Of a stretch of DNA of 64,000 nt, positions 7,558 to 16,954 are shown in pieces. The position numbers were made by a program, and so were the translations under genes. The stretch is from Cronobacter dublinensis subsp. dublinensis LMG 23823. Lineage in GTDB: Bacteria > Pseudomonadota > Gammaproteobacteria > Enterobacterales > Enterobacteriaceae. A model generated the notes under the pieces. That model saw only the letters and a list, made by a program, of their open reading frames with translations. It did not search any database and had not been told where the DNA came from. Location of the stretch: NCBI RefSeq assembly GCF_001277235.1, contig NZ_CP012266.1, positions 2,666,001 through 2,730,000 on the forward strand, in the 5' to 3' direction. Position 1 is the stretch's first letter, and every line of letters starts with the position of its first letter.

Positions 7558-8736
7558 ATGGCTATGTTAGGAACCGCTCTGCGCCCGTCAGCAACCCGCG
7601 TGATGCTGCTCGGTTCAGGGGAACTGGGAAAAGAAGTCGCTATTGAGTGCCAGCGTCTGGGCATTGAAGTGATTGCGGTTGACCGCTACGCCGATGCGCC
7701 CGCCATGCAGGTGGCGCACCGCAGTCACGTTATCAACATGCTCGACGGCACGGCGCTGAAAAATTTAGTGGCGCAGGAGATGCCAGATTTTATCGTGCCG
7801 GAAATCGAAGCGATCGCCACCGACATGCTGGTCGAGCTTGAGCAGCAGGGCCAGCGCGTGGTGCCAACTGCCCGCGCCGCGCGTCTGACCATGAACCGCG
7901 AGGGCATTCGTCGGCTCGCGGCAGAAGAACTCGGCCTGCCGACCTCCGCCTACCGCTTCGCCGATAACGAAACGCAGTTTCGCGAGGCGGTGGCGCAGAT
8001 TGGCCTGCCCTGCATCGTCAAACCGGTGATGAGCTCCTCCGGCAAAGGCCAGAGCTATATCCGCAGCGCCGATGCGCTGGATGCCGCCTGGCAGTACGCC
8101 CAGCAGGGCGGCCGCGCAGGCGCGGGCGAAGTCATTGTCGAAGGTGTTGTGAAGTTTGATTTTGAAATCACGCTGCTTACCGTCAGCGCCGTGGACGGCG
8201 TCCATTTTTGCGCGCCCATCGGTCATCGTCAGGAAGATGGCGACTACCGCGAGTCCTGGCAGCCGCAGCAGATGAGCGACGTGGCGCTCGCGCGCGCTCA
8301 TGAGATTGCGCAGAAGGTGGTCGAGGCGCTCGGCGGCTACGGTCTGTTCGGCGTGGAGCTGTTTGTCTGCGGCGACGAAGTGGTATTCAGCGAAGTGTCG
8401 CCGCGCCCGCACGATACCGGCATGGTGACGCTTATCTCGCAGGATCTCTCTGAATTCGCGCTACACGTGCGCGCGTTTCTCGGTCTGCCGGTAGGCGGCA
8501 TTCGCCAGTATGGTCCGGCGGCGTCAGCGGTGATCCTGCCGACGCTTACAAGCGATGACGTGAAATTTGGCGCGCTGTCCGGCGCGCTCGGCGCGGGGTT
8601 GCAGCTGCGTCTGTTCGGGAAGCCGGAGATTGACGGCTCACGCCGCCTCGGCGTGGCGCTCGCCACCGGCGAGACGATTGACGACGCCGTCGCGCGCGCT
8701 ACCGCCTCTGCCGCGAGTGTGACGGTGAAAGGCTAA
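7558..8736 (+). CDS. purT: Formate-dependent GAR transformylase
   Basis: A 392-residue ATP-grasp enzyme that makes formyl-glycinamide ribonucleotide from GAR, formate and ATP, the folate-independent route for the third step of purine synthesis. The N-terminal nucleotide fold has LGSGELGKEV; the ATP-grasp region has KPVMSSSGKG and the metal-binding FSEVSPRPHDTG. Full length compared with E. coli. The ATG at 7558 follows CAGGAAAG and aligns with the known N-terminus. Divergent from yebG and controlled by a PurR box. Confidence 0.97.
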   Translation: MAMLGTALRPSATRVMLLGSGELGKEVAIECQRLGIEVIAVDRYADAPAMQVAHRSHVINMLDGTALKNLVAQEMPDFIVPEIEAIATDMLVELEQQGQRVVPTARAARLTMNREGIRRLAAEELGLPTSAYRFADNETQFREAVAQIGLPCIVKPVMSSSGKGQSYIRSADALDAAWQYAQQGGRAGAGEVIVEGVVKFDFEITLLTVSAVDGVHFCAPIGHRQEDGDYRESWQPQQMSDVALARAHEIAQKVVEALGGYGLFGVELFVCGDEVVFSEVSPRPHDTGMVTLISQDLSEFALHVRAFLGLPVGGIRQYGPAASAVILPTLTSDDVKFGALSGALGAGLQLRLFGKPEIDGSRRLGVALATGETIDDAVARATASAASVTVKG

Positions 8737-8766
8737 AAAAAACGCGCCGCCCTCTCAGGCGGCGCG
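8735..8766 (-). terminator. Hairpin terminator of edd-eda
   Basis: CGCGCCGCC (8743-8751) pairs with 8758-8766; on the minus strand the stem is followed by eight T. It ends the edd-eda transcript and may also stop purT, although the T run on that side is poor. Confidence 0.85.
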
Positions 8767-8789
8767 CTTGTATTCGCTTGCGCGAAAAC

Positions 8790-9428
8790 TTACTGCGCGC
8801 CTTCTACGGCTTCGCGCGCCAGTTTTGTGATGCGATCCCAGTCGCCCGCTTCCATCGCATCTGCCGGCACCAGCCAGGAGCCGCCGATGCACAGCACGCT
8901 TTTCAGCGCCAGGTAATCACGGTAGTTGGCAGGCGAAATGCCGCCGGTCGGGCAGAAACGCACCTGGGAGAACGGGCCTGCGATGGCCTGCAACGCTTTG
9001 GTGCCGCCGTTGGCTTCCGCCGGGAAAAATTTGAATTCTTTCAGGCCGTAATCCATGCCCAGCATTAGCTCAGACACGGTGCTGATGCCCGGGATCAGCG
9101 GGATAGTGCCTTCGGTCGCGGCTTTCAGCAGCGGCTCGGTAAGGCCAGGACTGATGGCGAACTGCGCGCCCGCGTCGGTAACCTCTTTAAGCTGCTGCGC
9201 GTTCAGCACGGTGCCTGCGCCGATAATGGCTTCCGGCACTTCTTTGGCAATCGCGCGGATAGCGTCCATCGCACACGCGGTGCGCAGCGTCACTTCCAGC
9301 ACGCGAACACCGCCTGCCAGCAGCGCCTTCGCCATCGGGACCGCGTGCTCCAGCTTGTTAATCACAATCACCGGCACGACCGGACCGCTTTTCAGGATCT
9401 GCTCGGCACTCGTTTTCCAGTTTTTCAT
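8790..9428 (-). CDS. eda: KHG/KDPG aldolase
   Basis: A 212-residue class I aldolase that splits 2-keto-3-deoxy-6-phosphogluconate into pyruvate and glyceraldehyde 3-phosphate, completing the Entner-Doudoroff pathway. Visible motifs include the catalytic glutamate region VLEVTLRT and the Schiff-base lysine in LKEFKFFPAE. It lies 58 bases after edd with GGGAGAG before its ATG, so the two form one operon. Confidence 0.97.
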   Translation of the reverse strand: MKNWKTSAEQILKSGPVVPVIVINKLEHAVPMAKALLAGGVRVLEVTLRTACAMDAIRAIAKEVPEAIIGAGTVLNAQQLKEVTDAGAQFAISPGLTEPLLKAATEGTIPLIPGISTVSELMLGMDYGLKEFKFFPAEANGGTKALQAIAGPFSQVRFCPTGGISPANYRDYLALKSVLCIGGSWLVPADAMEAGDWDRITKLAREAVEGAQ

Positions 9429-9486
9429 CTGTGGATCTCTCCCGCCATTTTAAAGAGGGTATGGTGCGCGCCTGCGCACCTGATAG

Positions 9487-11298
9487 TTAAAAATCGATGC
9501 AGGTCGCGCCCTGCTCCGCCCCGGACAGTTTTTCACGCAGCGCGCCGAACAGCTCGCGCCCCGTTCCCACGCGCTGGGCGCTGAGATCCGGGTGGTACGG
9601 CTCGCGGCGCGCCAGCTCGGCGTCATCCACCAGCAGCGTCAGTTCGCCGGTCTGGCCGTTGACGCGGATGATATCGCCGTCGCGCACTTTCGCGAGCAGA
9701 CCGCCGTCGTAAGCCTCAGGCGTCACGTGGATGGCCGAAGGCACTTTCCCCGACGCGCCGGAAAGGCGACCGTCCGTGACCAATGCAATTTTGAAACAGC
9801 GGTCCAATAATACACCAAGCGGCGGCATAAGTTTATGTAATTCTGGCATCCCGTTCGCTTTTGGCCCCTGATGGCGCACCACCACGACGCAGTCGCGATC
9901 CAGCTGCCCGGCTTCAAAGGCAGGCAGGACGTCATGCTGGCTCTCAAACACCACGGCAGGCGCTTCCACCACCTGGTTTTCCACCGGCACGGCGGAGGTT
10001 TTCATCACCGCGCGGCCGAGGTTGCCGCTCAGCACTTTGGTGCCGCCGTGCTGCGAGAACGGTTTATCAAGCGTGGCGATAATCGCGTCATCAAGCGAGG
10101 CCTGCGCCCCGTCGCGCCAGGCGAGTTCGCCATTGTCGAGCCACGGCTCCTGGGTATAGCGCGCAAGGCCAAAGCCCGCCACAGTGTTGACATCCTCATG
10201 CAGCAGGCCGCCTTTCAGCAGCTCGCGCATCAGCACCGGCACGCCGCCAGCGGCCTGGAAGTGGTTGATATCCGCCGGGCCGTTCGGGTAGAGACGCGCC
10301 AGCAGCGGCACCGCCTCGGAGAGCTCGGAGAAGTCGTCCCAGTTAATGATAATGCCCGCCGCGCGCGCCATCGCCACCAGATGCATGGTGTGGTTCGTGG
10401 AGCCGCCGGTCGCGAGCAGCGCCACGATGCCGTTAACCACCACTTTTTCATCTACCAGTTTGCCAAGCGGCATCCACTCGTTGCCGTTGCCGGTCAGGCG
10501 CGTCACCTGACGCGCGGCGGCGGCGGTCAGCGCCTGACGCAGCGGCGCGTCCGGGTGGACAAACGAGGAGCCCGGCAGCTGCATCCCCATAAATTCAATC
10601 ACCATCTGGTTGGTGTTGGCGGTGCCATAGAAGGTACAGGTGCCCGGTTCATGATAAGAGGCCGCCTCGGATTCCAGCAGCGCCGTGCGATCCACCTTGC
10701 CTTCGGCGTAGAGCTGGCGAATGCGCACTTTCTCTTTATTCGGCAGGCCGCTCGACATCGGGCCGGACGGGATAAACACGGCGGGCAGATGCCCGAACGA
10801 GAGCGCCGCCATCACCAGCCCTGGCACGATTTTATCGCACACGCCGAGATAGAGCGCGCCGTCGAACATATTGTGCGAGAGCCCCACTGCCGCCGACATC
10901 GCGATAACTTCGCGGCTCAGCAGCGACAGCTCCATGCCGTCCTGCCCCTGCGTTACGCCGTCGCACATCGCCGGTACGCCGCCCGCCACCTGCGCCACGG
11001 CACCGACGCTGTGCAGCGCCTCGCGGATCTGCTGCGGGTAGTTTTCGTAAGGCTGGTGCGCGGAGAGCATGTCGTTATAGGAAGTAATAATGCCGATATT
11101 GTTACGCAGCAGGCTTTTCAGCGCCGCTTTGTCATCCGGCTGACAGGCGGCGAAACCGTGGGCCAGGTTGCCGCAGGCGAGGCTTGCGCGATGGACGGTC
11201 TGGCTTTTCGCCTGCCCGATGCGCGCCACGTAGGCTTCACGCGTGGCGCGGGAGCGTTCGGTGATGCGCTGTGTTACCCGTAACAATTTTGGATGCAT
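9487..11298 (-). CDS. edd: 6-phosphogluconate dehydratase
   Basis: A 603-residue iron-sulfur dehydratase of the IlvD/Edd family, converting 6-phosphogluconate to KDPG. Conserved cysteines sit in ARASLACGNLAHG, VPAMCDGVTQG and GTCTFYGTANTN, the probable cluster ligands, and the C-terminal part has TDGRLSGASGK. An AGAGGA Shine-Dalgarno precedes the ATG at 11298. Upstream are a GntR-like operator and a hairpin that resembles a terminator. Confidence 0.97.
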   Translation of the reverse strand: MHPKLLRVTQRITERSRATREAYVARIGQAKSQTVHRASLACGNLAHGFAACQPDDKAALKSLLRNNIGIITSYNDMLSAHQPYENYPQQIREALHSVGAVAQVAGGVPAMCDGVTQGQDGMELSLLSREVIAMSAAVGLSHNMFDGALYLGVCDKIVPGLVMAALSFGHLPAVFIPSGPMSSGLPNKEKVRIRQLYAEGKVDRTALLESEAASYHEPGTCTFYGTANTNQMVIEFMGMQLPGSSFVHPDAPLRQALTAAAARQVTRLTGNGNEWMPLGKLVDEKVVVNGIVALLATGGSTNHTMHLVAMARAAGIIINWDDFSELSEAVPLLARLYPNGPADINHFQAAGGVPVLMRELLKGGLLHEDVNTVAGFGLARYTQEPWLDNGELAWRDGAQASLDDAIIATLDKPFSQHGGTKVLSGNLGRAVMKTSAVPVENQVVEAPAVVFESQHDVLPAFEAGQLDRDCVVVVRHQGPKANGMPELHKLMPPLGVLLDRCFKIALVTDGRLSGASGKVPSAIHVTPEAYDGGLLAKVRDGDIIRVNGQTGELTLLVDDAELARREPYHPDLSAQRVGTGRELFGALREKLSGAEQGATCIDF

Positions 11299-11417
11299 AA
11301 AAATTCCTCTCTGGTATCTGCTGAGGCCGCCCGTTTTGCGTTGCGCAATACCGCAGGGTTTTCACGTACACGCGCCAGCCGCGCCTCTCAGGAGCAAAAT
11401 CGCTTCAGGCAGTGTAA

Positions 11418-11453
11418 TGAAAAAAGCCCCGCTGGTGAATCCAGACGGGGCTT
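11418..11453 (-). terminator. Terminator hairpin between zwf and edd
   Basis: AGCCCCG (11425-11431) pairs with CGGGGCT (11446-11452), followed on the minus strand by TTTTTT. It ends zwf transcription, but it also lies downstream of the GntR-like operator and 120 bases upstream of edd, so an edd transcript begun near the operator would have to pass through it. Confidence 0.75.
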
Positions 11454-11490
11454 GAAAATGGAATTTTTTACACAACAACTGTTCCGGATC

Positions 11491-11506
11491 ATGTTACCGG
11501 TAAAGT
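11491..11506. promoter_or_regulatory. GntR-like operator upstream of edd
   Basis: ATGTTACCGGTAAAGT matches the GntR consensus ATGTTACCGGTAACAT at 14 of 16 positions. A wider perfect inverted repeat, TGTTAC-N7-GTAACA, spans 11492-11510. E. coli edd-eda is gluconate-inducible through GntR, so the location fits. Confidence 0.7.
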
Positions 11507-11528
11507 AACAGCACTCCGTTGTGGTTGA

Positions 11529-13004
11529 TTACTCGAATTCGCTCCAGGAACGGCCATCGCGGGTGATCATCGCCACGGACGCGACAGGCCCCCAGGTGCC
11601 CGCCTGATACGGCTTCGGCGCATCGTTATCCGCCGCCCACGCTTCGGTGATGGAATCGACCCATTTCCAGGCTTCTTCCACTTCATCGCGACGTACAAAC
11701 AGCGCCTGAATGCCGCGCATAGTTTCCAGCAGCAGGCGCTCGTAAGCGTCCGCCAGATGGCTTTCGTTGAAGGTTTCCGAGTAGCTCAGATCCAGCTTGG
11801 TGGTTTGCAGATTATGCTTGTGATCAAGGCCCGGCACTTTGTTCAGCACCTGGATATCCACGCCCTCGTCCGGCTGCAGGCGGATGGTCAGCTTGTTCTG
11901 CGGCAGCTCCTGCCAGGACTCTTTAAACAGGTTGAGTTCCGGGGTTTTGAAATAGACCACGACTTCAGAGCACTTGGCCGGCAGACGTTTACCGGTACGC
12001 AGGTAGAACGGCACGCCCGCCCAGCGCCAGTTATCGATATCAACACGGATAGCGACAAACGTTTCGGTATGGCTGGTTTTGTTCGCGCCCTCTTCTTCCA
12101 GGTAGCCCGGCACTTTTTTGCCCTGGGCGAAACCGGCAGTGTACTGGCCGCGCACCGTCTTCTCACGCACGTTGGTGCGATCGATGCGGCGCAGGGATTT
12201 CAGCACTTTTACTTTTTCATCGCGGATGCTGTCGGCGGTCAGATCAGACGGCGGCGACATCGCTATCATGCAGAGGACTTGCAGCAGGTGGTTCTGGATC
12301 ATGTCGCGCATCTGGCCCGCCTGATCGAAATACCCCCAGCGGCCTTCGATGCCCACCTCTTCGGCCACGGTGATTTCCACGTGATCGATAGTGCGGTTGT
12401 CCCAGTTATTGACGAACAGGGAGTTGGCAAAGCGCAGCGCCAGCAGGTTCAGCACCGTCTCTTTACCGAGATAGTGGTCGATACGATAAACCTGGCACTC
12501 TTCGAAATATTTACCGACCTGGTCGTTGATTTCGCGGGAGGTTTCAAGCGACGTGCCGAGCGGTTTTTCCATCACTACACGCGCCGGTTTGGCGTTGAGC
12601 TTCGCCGCACCCAGCCCGTCGCAGATGGCGCCGAAGGTGCTTGGCGGCATCGCGAAATAATTGATGGTGACGCGGTTTTTCTGGTCAAGCATTTTGCCAA
12701 GACGCGTAAACGCCGAAGTATCGTTCACGTCGAGATTACAGAAATCGAGACGGCCGCTTAAGGTTTCCCACAGGGTTTCGTCGATCTTCTCTTTCATGAA
12801 GGTTTCAAGCGCTTCACGGACGACGCTGGTATAGGCTTTTTTATCCCAGTCCGCACGGCCCACCCCCAGAATACGGGTGTCAGGGTGGATTTGCCCCGCT
12901 TTTTCGAGCTGATAAAGGGAAGGCAACAGTTTTCGGCGCGCCAGATCGCCTTTGGCGCCGAAAATTACCAGGTCGCACGCCTGCGCTGTTTGCGTTACCG
13001 CCAT
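11529..13004 (-). CDS. zwf: Glucose-6-phosphate 1-dehydrogenase
   Basis: A 491-residue NADP-dependent enzyme oxidising glucose 6-phosphate to 6-phosphogluconolactone, the entry to the oxidative pentose-phosphate and Entner-Doudoroff routes. The N-terminal Rossmann motif is FGAKGDLARRKLLP and the active-site box is RIDHYLGKE. The start at 13004 (MAVTQTAQAC) has GGAG at good spacing; the longer frame to 13025 is not supported. Transcribed divergently from hexR, with a HexR site 45 bases upstream. Confidence 0.97.
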   Translation of the reverse strand: MAVTQTAQACDLVIFGAKGDLARRKLLPSLYQLEKAGQIHPDTRILGVGRADWDKKAYTSVVREALETFMKEKIDETLWETLSGRLDFCNLDVNDTSAFTRLGKMLDQKNRVTINYFAMPPSTFGAICDGLGAAKLNAKPARVVMEKPLGTSLETSREINDQVGKYFEECQVYRIDHYLGKETVLNLLALRFANSLFVNNWDNRTIDHVEITVAEEVGIEGRWGYFDQAGQMRDMIQNHLLQVLCMIAMSPPSDLTADSIRDEKVKVLKSLRRIDRTNVREKTVRGQYTAGFAQGKKVPGYLEEEGANKTSHTETFVAIRVDIDNWRWAGVPFYLRTGKRLPAKCSEVVVYFKTPELNLFKESWQELPQNKLTIRLQPDEGVDIQVLNKVPGLDHKHNLQTTKLDLSYSETFNESHLADAYERLLLETMRGIQALFVRRDEVEEAWKWVDSITEAWAADNDAPKPYQAGTWGPVASVAMITRDGRSWSEFE

Positions 13005-13048
13005 GTCTTTCTCCTCGTTTCGCAATCCCTTCAGGGACAGGTCATCAT

Positions 13049-13063
13049 TGTAATTTTCTTACA
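13049..13063. promoter_or_regulatory. HexR operator in the zwf promoter
   Basis: TGTAATTTTCTTACA is a perfect TGTAA-N5-TTACA inverted repeat matching the HexR consensus half-sites. It lies between zwf and hexR, 45 bases from the zwf start, so KDPG-sensing HexR would repress zwf here. The rest of the 353-base zwf-hexR gap (to 13357) shows no further feature I can name. Confidence 0.85.
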
Positions 13064-13357
13064 CTGCACTCTACTGCTTTTACGTCTTTCAGGATACTCC
13101 TGTGCATCTGGCACCGGTTACTAACGCGCCATTTGCCGCGTTTATCGCTGACAAACCGGGCGGTTGCGCGCGACTGGCGCTTTTTCCGCCACAGCTCTCA
13201 TAACAAAATCAGACAGCGATCATGTTATGAAAAAAAACAACAACATTGTCTGTCAGCGCGGGCACGTGCCGTGACTATCAGGAGTATATTCTTGATAAAA
13301 CTAATCGTTGTTTCCCAATCGTGTGAAATGACTTTCTCTGCAGGTTACATGTTAGCA

Positions 13358-14224
13358 ATGAACATGCTGGAAAAGATCCAGTCGCAACTGGAACATCTGA
13401 GTAAATCTGAACGTAAAGTCGCCGAAGTGATCCTTGAATCGCCTTCACAGGCGATTCACTCCAGTATCGCGACGCTCGCAAGCGAGGCGGGCGTGAGCGA
13501 GCCGACCGTCAATCGTTTCTGCCGCAGCCTCGATACCAAAGGCTTTCCTGATTTTAAACTGCATCTCGCCCAGAGTCTCGCCAACGGCACGCCATATGTG
13601 AATCGCAATGTCGATGAAGATGACAGCGTCGAAGCCTACACCAGCAAAATTTTCGAGTCGGCGATGGCGAGCCTCGATCACGTACGTCAGTCGCTTGATA
13701 TGGCGACGGTGAACCGCGCGGTGGATATGCTTACCCAGGCGAAGAAAATCGCCTTTTTCGGCCTGGGCTCGTCGGCGGCCGTGGCGCATGACGCGATGAA
13801 TAAGTTTTTTCGCTTTAACGTGCCGGTGGTCTATTCCGAAGATATCGTGGTACAGCGCATGAGCTGCATGAACGGCGGCCCTGATGACGTGGTGGTACTG
13901 ATTTCCCATACCGGGCGCACCAAAAGCCTCGTTGAGCTGGCGCGGCTCGCCCGTGACAACGATGCGCTGGTACTCGCCATCACCTCGCGCGGGTCGCCGC
14001 TCGCCCGCGAGGCGAGTCTCGCGCTTCTGCTGGACGTGCCGGAAGATACCGACATCTATATGCCGATGGTGTCGCGGCTCGCCCAGCTGACCGTCATCGA
14101 CGTGCTGGCGACCGGCTTTACGCTGCGCCGCGGCGCAAAATTCCGGGATAACTTGAAGCGAGTCAAAGAAGCGCTCAAGGAATCGCGTTTTGATAAGAGC
14201 TTGCTGATCTCTGACGACCAGTAA
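13358..14224 (+). CDS. hexR: HexR, RpiR-family transcriptional regulator of glucose metabolism
   Basis: A 288-residue regulator. The N-terminal RpiR-type helix-turn-helix is at about residues 1-75 (ASEAGVSEPTVNRFCRSL is the recognition region) and a C-terminal SIS sugar-phosphate-binding domain follows at about 120-260 (FGLGSSAAVAHDA, ISHTGRTKSLVELA). In other bacteria KDPG releases it from DNA. I took the ATG at 13358 (MNMLEK) by homology; the in-frame ATG at 13349 is also possible and is closer to a GCAGG. Its target zwf is divergent, and pykA follows. Confidence 0.94.
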   Translation: MNMLEKIQSQLEHLSKSERKVAEVILESPSQAIHSSIATLASEAGVSEPTVNRFCRSLDTKGFPDFKLHLAQSLANGTPYVNRNVDEDDSVEAYTSKIFESAMASLDHVRQSLDMATVNRAVDMLTQAKKIAFFGLGSSAAVAHDAMNKFFRFNVPVVYSEDIVVQRMSCMNGGPDDVVVLISHTGRTKSLVELARLARDNDALVLAITSRGSPLAREASLALLLDVPEDTDIYMPMVSRLAQLTVIDVLATGFTLRRGAKFRDNLKRVKEALKESRFDKSLLISDDQ

Positions 14225-14352
14225 GCATATTGATAACAAAGTTGTAACTTATAAAGCCATTCGGTTATGGTTTGTGTCTCTTTCGAAACAGGCCACCGCG
14301 CCGAATTTTTGTTCACGCAACACCAAAGTTGTTTCAGTCAACGGAGTAATAC

Positions 14353-15795
14353 ATGTCCAGACGGCTTCGCAGAACCAAAATCGTTACCACGTTAGGCCCG
14401 GCTACCGACCGCGATAATAACCTGGAAAAAATCATCGCCGCCGGCGCGAACGTTGTACGCATGAACTTCTCGCACGGGACGCCGGAAGATCACCAGCTTC
14501 GCGCGGATAAAGTTCGCGAGATAGCGGCCAGACTGGGACGTCACGTCGCTATCCTTGGCGACCTTCAGGGGCCGAAGATCCGCGTCTCTACCTTTAAAGA
14601 AGGCAAAGTTTTCTTAAACATCGGCGATAAATTCCTGCTGGACGCCAATCTCGGCAAAGGCGAAGGCGATAAAGAAAAAGTCGGTATCGACTATAAAGGC
14701 CTGCCGGCGGACGTAGTGCCAGGCGACATCCTGCTGCTGGATGATGGCCGCGTGCAGCTGAAAGTGCTGGACGTTCAGGGCATGAAAGTGTTCACCGAAG
14801 TGACCGTGGGCGGCCCGCTTTCCAACAACAAAGGCATTAACAAGCTGGGCGGCGGTCTCTCTGCGGAAGCGCTGACCGAAAAAGACAAAGCGGACATCAT
14901 CACCGCGGCGAAAATCGGCGTGGATTATCTGGCCGTCTCCTTCCCGCGCTGCGGCGAAGATCTCAACTACGCTCGCCGCCTGGCGCGCGACGCGGGCTGC
15001 GACGCGAAAATCTGCGCCAAAGTCGAGCGCGCCGAAGCGGTATGCAGCAATGAAGCGATGGATGACATCATTCTGGCGTCTGACGTCGTGATGGTGGCGC
15101 GCGGCGATCTGGGCGTTGAAATCGGCGATCCGGAACTGGTAGGCATCCAGAAAACCCTGATTCGTCGTGCCCGTAAGCTGAATCGTGCCGTCATCACCGC
15201 GACCCAGATGATGGAGTCGATGATTACCAACCCGATGCCGACCCGTGCGGAAGTCATGGACGTGGCGAACGCCGTGCTGGACGGCACCGACGCCGTGATG
15301 CTTTCCGCTGAAACGGCGGCGGGCCAGTACCCGGCGGAAACCGTTTCTGCGATGGCGCGCGTCTGCCTCGGCGCGGAGAAGATCCCGAGCATTAACGTCT
15401 CCAAACACCGTCTGGACGTCGAGTTTGATAACGTCGAAGAAGCCATTGCGATGTCCGCAATGTATGCCGCCAACCACCTGAAAGGCGTCAGCGCGATTAT
15501 CACCATGACCGAATCAGGCCGTACCGCGCTGATGACGTCCCGTATCAGCTCCGGTCTGCCGATTTTCGCGATGTCCCGCCACGAGCGCACCCTGAACCTC
15601 ACCGCGCTCTATCGCGGCGTGACGCCGGTCTATTTCGACAGCGCCAACGACGGCGTGGCGGCGGCGCAGGATGCGGTTAATCTGCTGCGCGATAAAGGCT
15701 ATCTGGTGACCGGCGATCTGGTTATCGTCACCCAGGGCGACATGATGGGCACCACCGGCAGCACCAACACCACCCGCGTGCTGACCGTCGACTAA
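14353..15795 (+). CDS. pykA: Pyruvate kinase II
   Basis: A 480-residue enzyme making pyruvate and ATP from phosphoenolpyruvate and ADP; the type II isoform is AMP-activated in E. coli. Motifs: RRTKIVTTLGPAT at the N-terminus, MNFSHG, and the active-site box AKVERAEA with the catalytic Lys, followed by MVARGDLGVE. Preceded by ACGGAG before the ATG and followed by two hairpins. Confidence 0.97.
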   Translation: MSRRLRRTKIVTTLGPATDRDNNLEKIIAAGANVVRMNFSHGTPEDHQLRADKVREIAARLGRHVAILGDLQGPKIRVSTFKEGKVFLNIGDKFLLDANLGKGEGDKEKVGIDYKGLPADVVPGDILLLDDGRVQLKVLDVQGMKVFTEVTVGGPLSNNKGINKLGGGLSAEALTEKDKADIITAAKIGVDYLAVSFPRCGEDLNYARRLARDAGCDAKICAKVERAEAVCSNEAMDDIILASDVVMVARGDLGVEIGDPELVGIQKTLIRRARKLNRAVITATQMMESMITNPMPTRAEVMDVANAVLDGTDAVMLSAETAAGQYPAETVSAMARVCLGAEKIPSINVSKHRLDVEFDNVEEAIAMSAMYAANHLKGVSAIITMTESGRTALMTSRISSGLPIFAMSRHERTLNLTALYRGVTPVYFDSANDGVAAAQDAVNLLRDKGYLVTGDLVIVTQGDMMGTTGSTNTTRVLTVD

Positions 15796-15804
15796 GCGCA
15801 TAAA

Positions 15805-15862
15805 AAAGGGGCCAGCGCCCCTTTATGTGAAAAGATAAGCCGCTCGCCACGAGCGGCTTTTT
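15805..15862. terminator. Tandem hairpins between pykA and lpxM
   Basis: First hairpin: AAAGGGGC (15805-15812) with GCCCCTTT (15817-15824); with six T on the minus strand it suits lpxM. Second hairpin: AAGCCGCTCG (15837-15846) with CGAGCGGCTT (15850-15859) followed by TTTTT on the plus strand, suiting pykA. The T tract of the second runs into the lpxM stop codon. Confidence 0.85.
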
Positions 15863-16829
15863 ATTTGGGGTAAATATCTTTGCGGCGATACGGCTCGGTT
15901 TCGCCCTCTTTGCGCGTTTTCAGAAGCTTCAGGATCCAGGCGTATTGCTCCGGATGCGGACCGACAAAATGCTCCACTTCTTCGTTCATGCGGCGCGCCA
16001 GCGTCACGTCATCGGCGTCCATCAGATCATCCATCGGCGGGCGGACCAGCACATCGAGACGATGCGTTTTGCCGTCGTAGACCGGGAAAAGCGGGATCAC
16101 GCGCGCGCGACAGACTTTCATCAGACGCCCAACTGCCGGCAGCGTCGCTTTATAGGTCGCGAAGAAATCGACAAACTCGCTCTGCTCCGGGCCGTGATCT
16201 TCATCCGGCAGGTAGTAGCCCCAGTGGCCGTCGCGTACCGACTTAATAAACGGCTTAATGCCGTCCTGGCGGGCATGCAGGCGGCCGCCGAAGCGCAGAC
16301 GCACTTTATTCCAGACATAATCGAGCAGCCGGTTGCCTTGATGGTGGAACATCGCCGCGACGTGAACACCGCGCGAGGCCAGCAGCATCGCCGGGATATC
16401 CACACCCCAGCCGTGCGGCACCAGCAGGATCACGCTCTCTTTGCTTTCCAGCATCTCATTAATGATGGACTCGCCGTGCCAGTCGACGCGGCCCAGCACT
16501 TTTTCCGGCCCGCGCAGCGCGAGCTCTGCCATAAACACCATCGACTGCGGCGCGGTCGCGAACATGTTGTCGATAATGGTTTCGCGCTGCGCCTCGGAGA
16601 GTTCCGGGAAGCAGTAGAACAGGTTGATGCGCGCGCGGCGGCGGGCGCTTTTGCCAAACCGCCCCGCCAGACGGCCGATTTTACCGAGCAGCGGATCGCG
16701 AAAGGATGGCGGCGTCAGCGCCAGCGCGGCGCAGGCGCCAATCCCCAGCCAGGATCCCCAGTAGCGGGGATGCAGAAAAGCGCGCTCGAATTCAGGAATG
16801 TATTCGCTGTTTGTTTTTTTAGTTTCCAT
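15861..16829 (-). CDS. lpxM: Lipid A biosynthesis myristoyltransferase
   Basis: A 322-residue inner-membrane acyltransferase (MsbB/HtrB family) that adds the last secondary acyl chain to lipid A. The HX4D catalytic box is HGWGVD in LLVPHGWGVDIPAMLL. A single hydrophobic N-terminal segment (GIGACAALALTPPSF) anchors it. The N-terminus METKKTNSEYIPEF agrees with E. coli LpxM. Loss of this enzyme weakens endotoxicity in E. coli. Monocistronic, downstream of mepM. Confidence 0.96.
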   Translation of the reverse strand: METKKTNSEYIPEFERAFLHPRYWGSWLGIGACAALALTPPSFRDPLLGKIGRLAGRFGKSARRRARINLFYCFPELSEAQRETIIDNMFATAPQSMVFMAELALRGPEKVLGRVDWHGESIINEMLESKESVILLVPHGWGVDIPAMLLASRGVHVAAMFHHQGNRLLDYVWNKVRLRFGGRLHARQDGIKPFIKSVRDGHWGYYLPDEDHGPEQSEFVDFFATYKATLPAVGRLMKVCRARVIPLFPVYDGKTHRLDVLVRPPMDDLMDADDVTLARRMNEEVEHFVGPHPEQYAWILKLLKTRKEGETEPYRRKDIYPK

Positions 16830-16908
16830 GACGGTTCTCGGGCCAGAGCCAGGTTTTCAAAAGAGAAAATAATGAAGGAGTTTAGCGGCGGGAAGGCCGC
16901 CAGACAAA

Positions 16909-16938
16909 ATAAAAAGCCGGCGCGCGAAGGCACCGGCT
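16909..16938 (-). terminator. mepM terminator
   Basis: AGCCGG (16915-16920) pairs with CCGGCT (16933-16938) around a 12-base loop; on the minus strand it is followed by TTTTTATTTTG. It begins 17 bases after the mepM stop. Confidence 0.75.
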
Positions 16939-16954
16939 GTTAATTGCCGCGCTT

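Noticed and set aside
9871..11283. 470-codon open frame on the plus strand opposite edd
   Set aside because: It mirrors edd exactly and is rich in His/Arg/Ala, as expected for the antisense of a GC-rich gene. It has no recognisable domain or ribosome-binding site.
13133..13357. N-terminal extension of HexR by 75 residues
   Set aside because: The extension crosses the promoter region, lacks homology and a ribosome-binding site; family members begin at MNMLEK.
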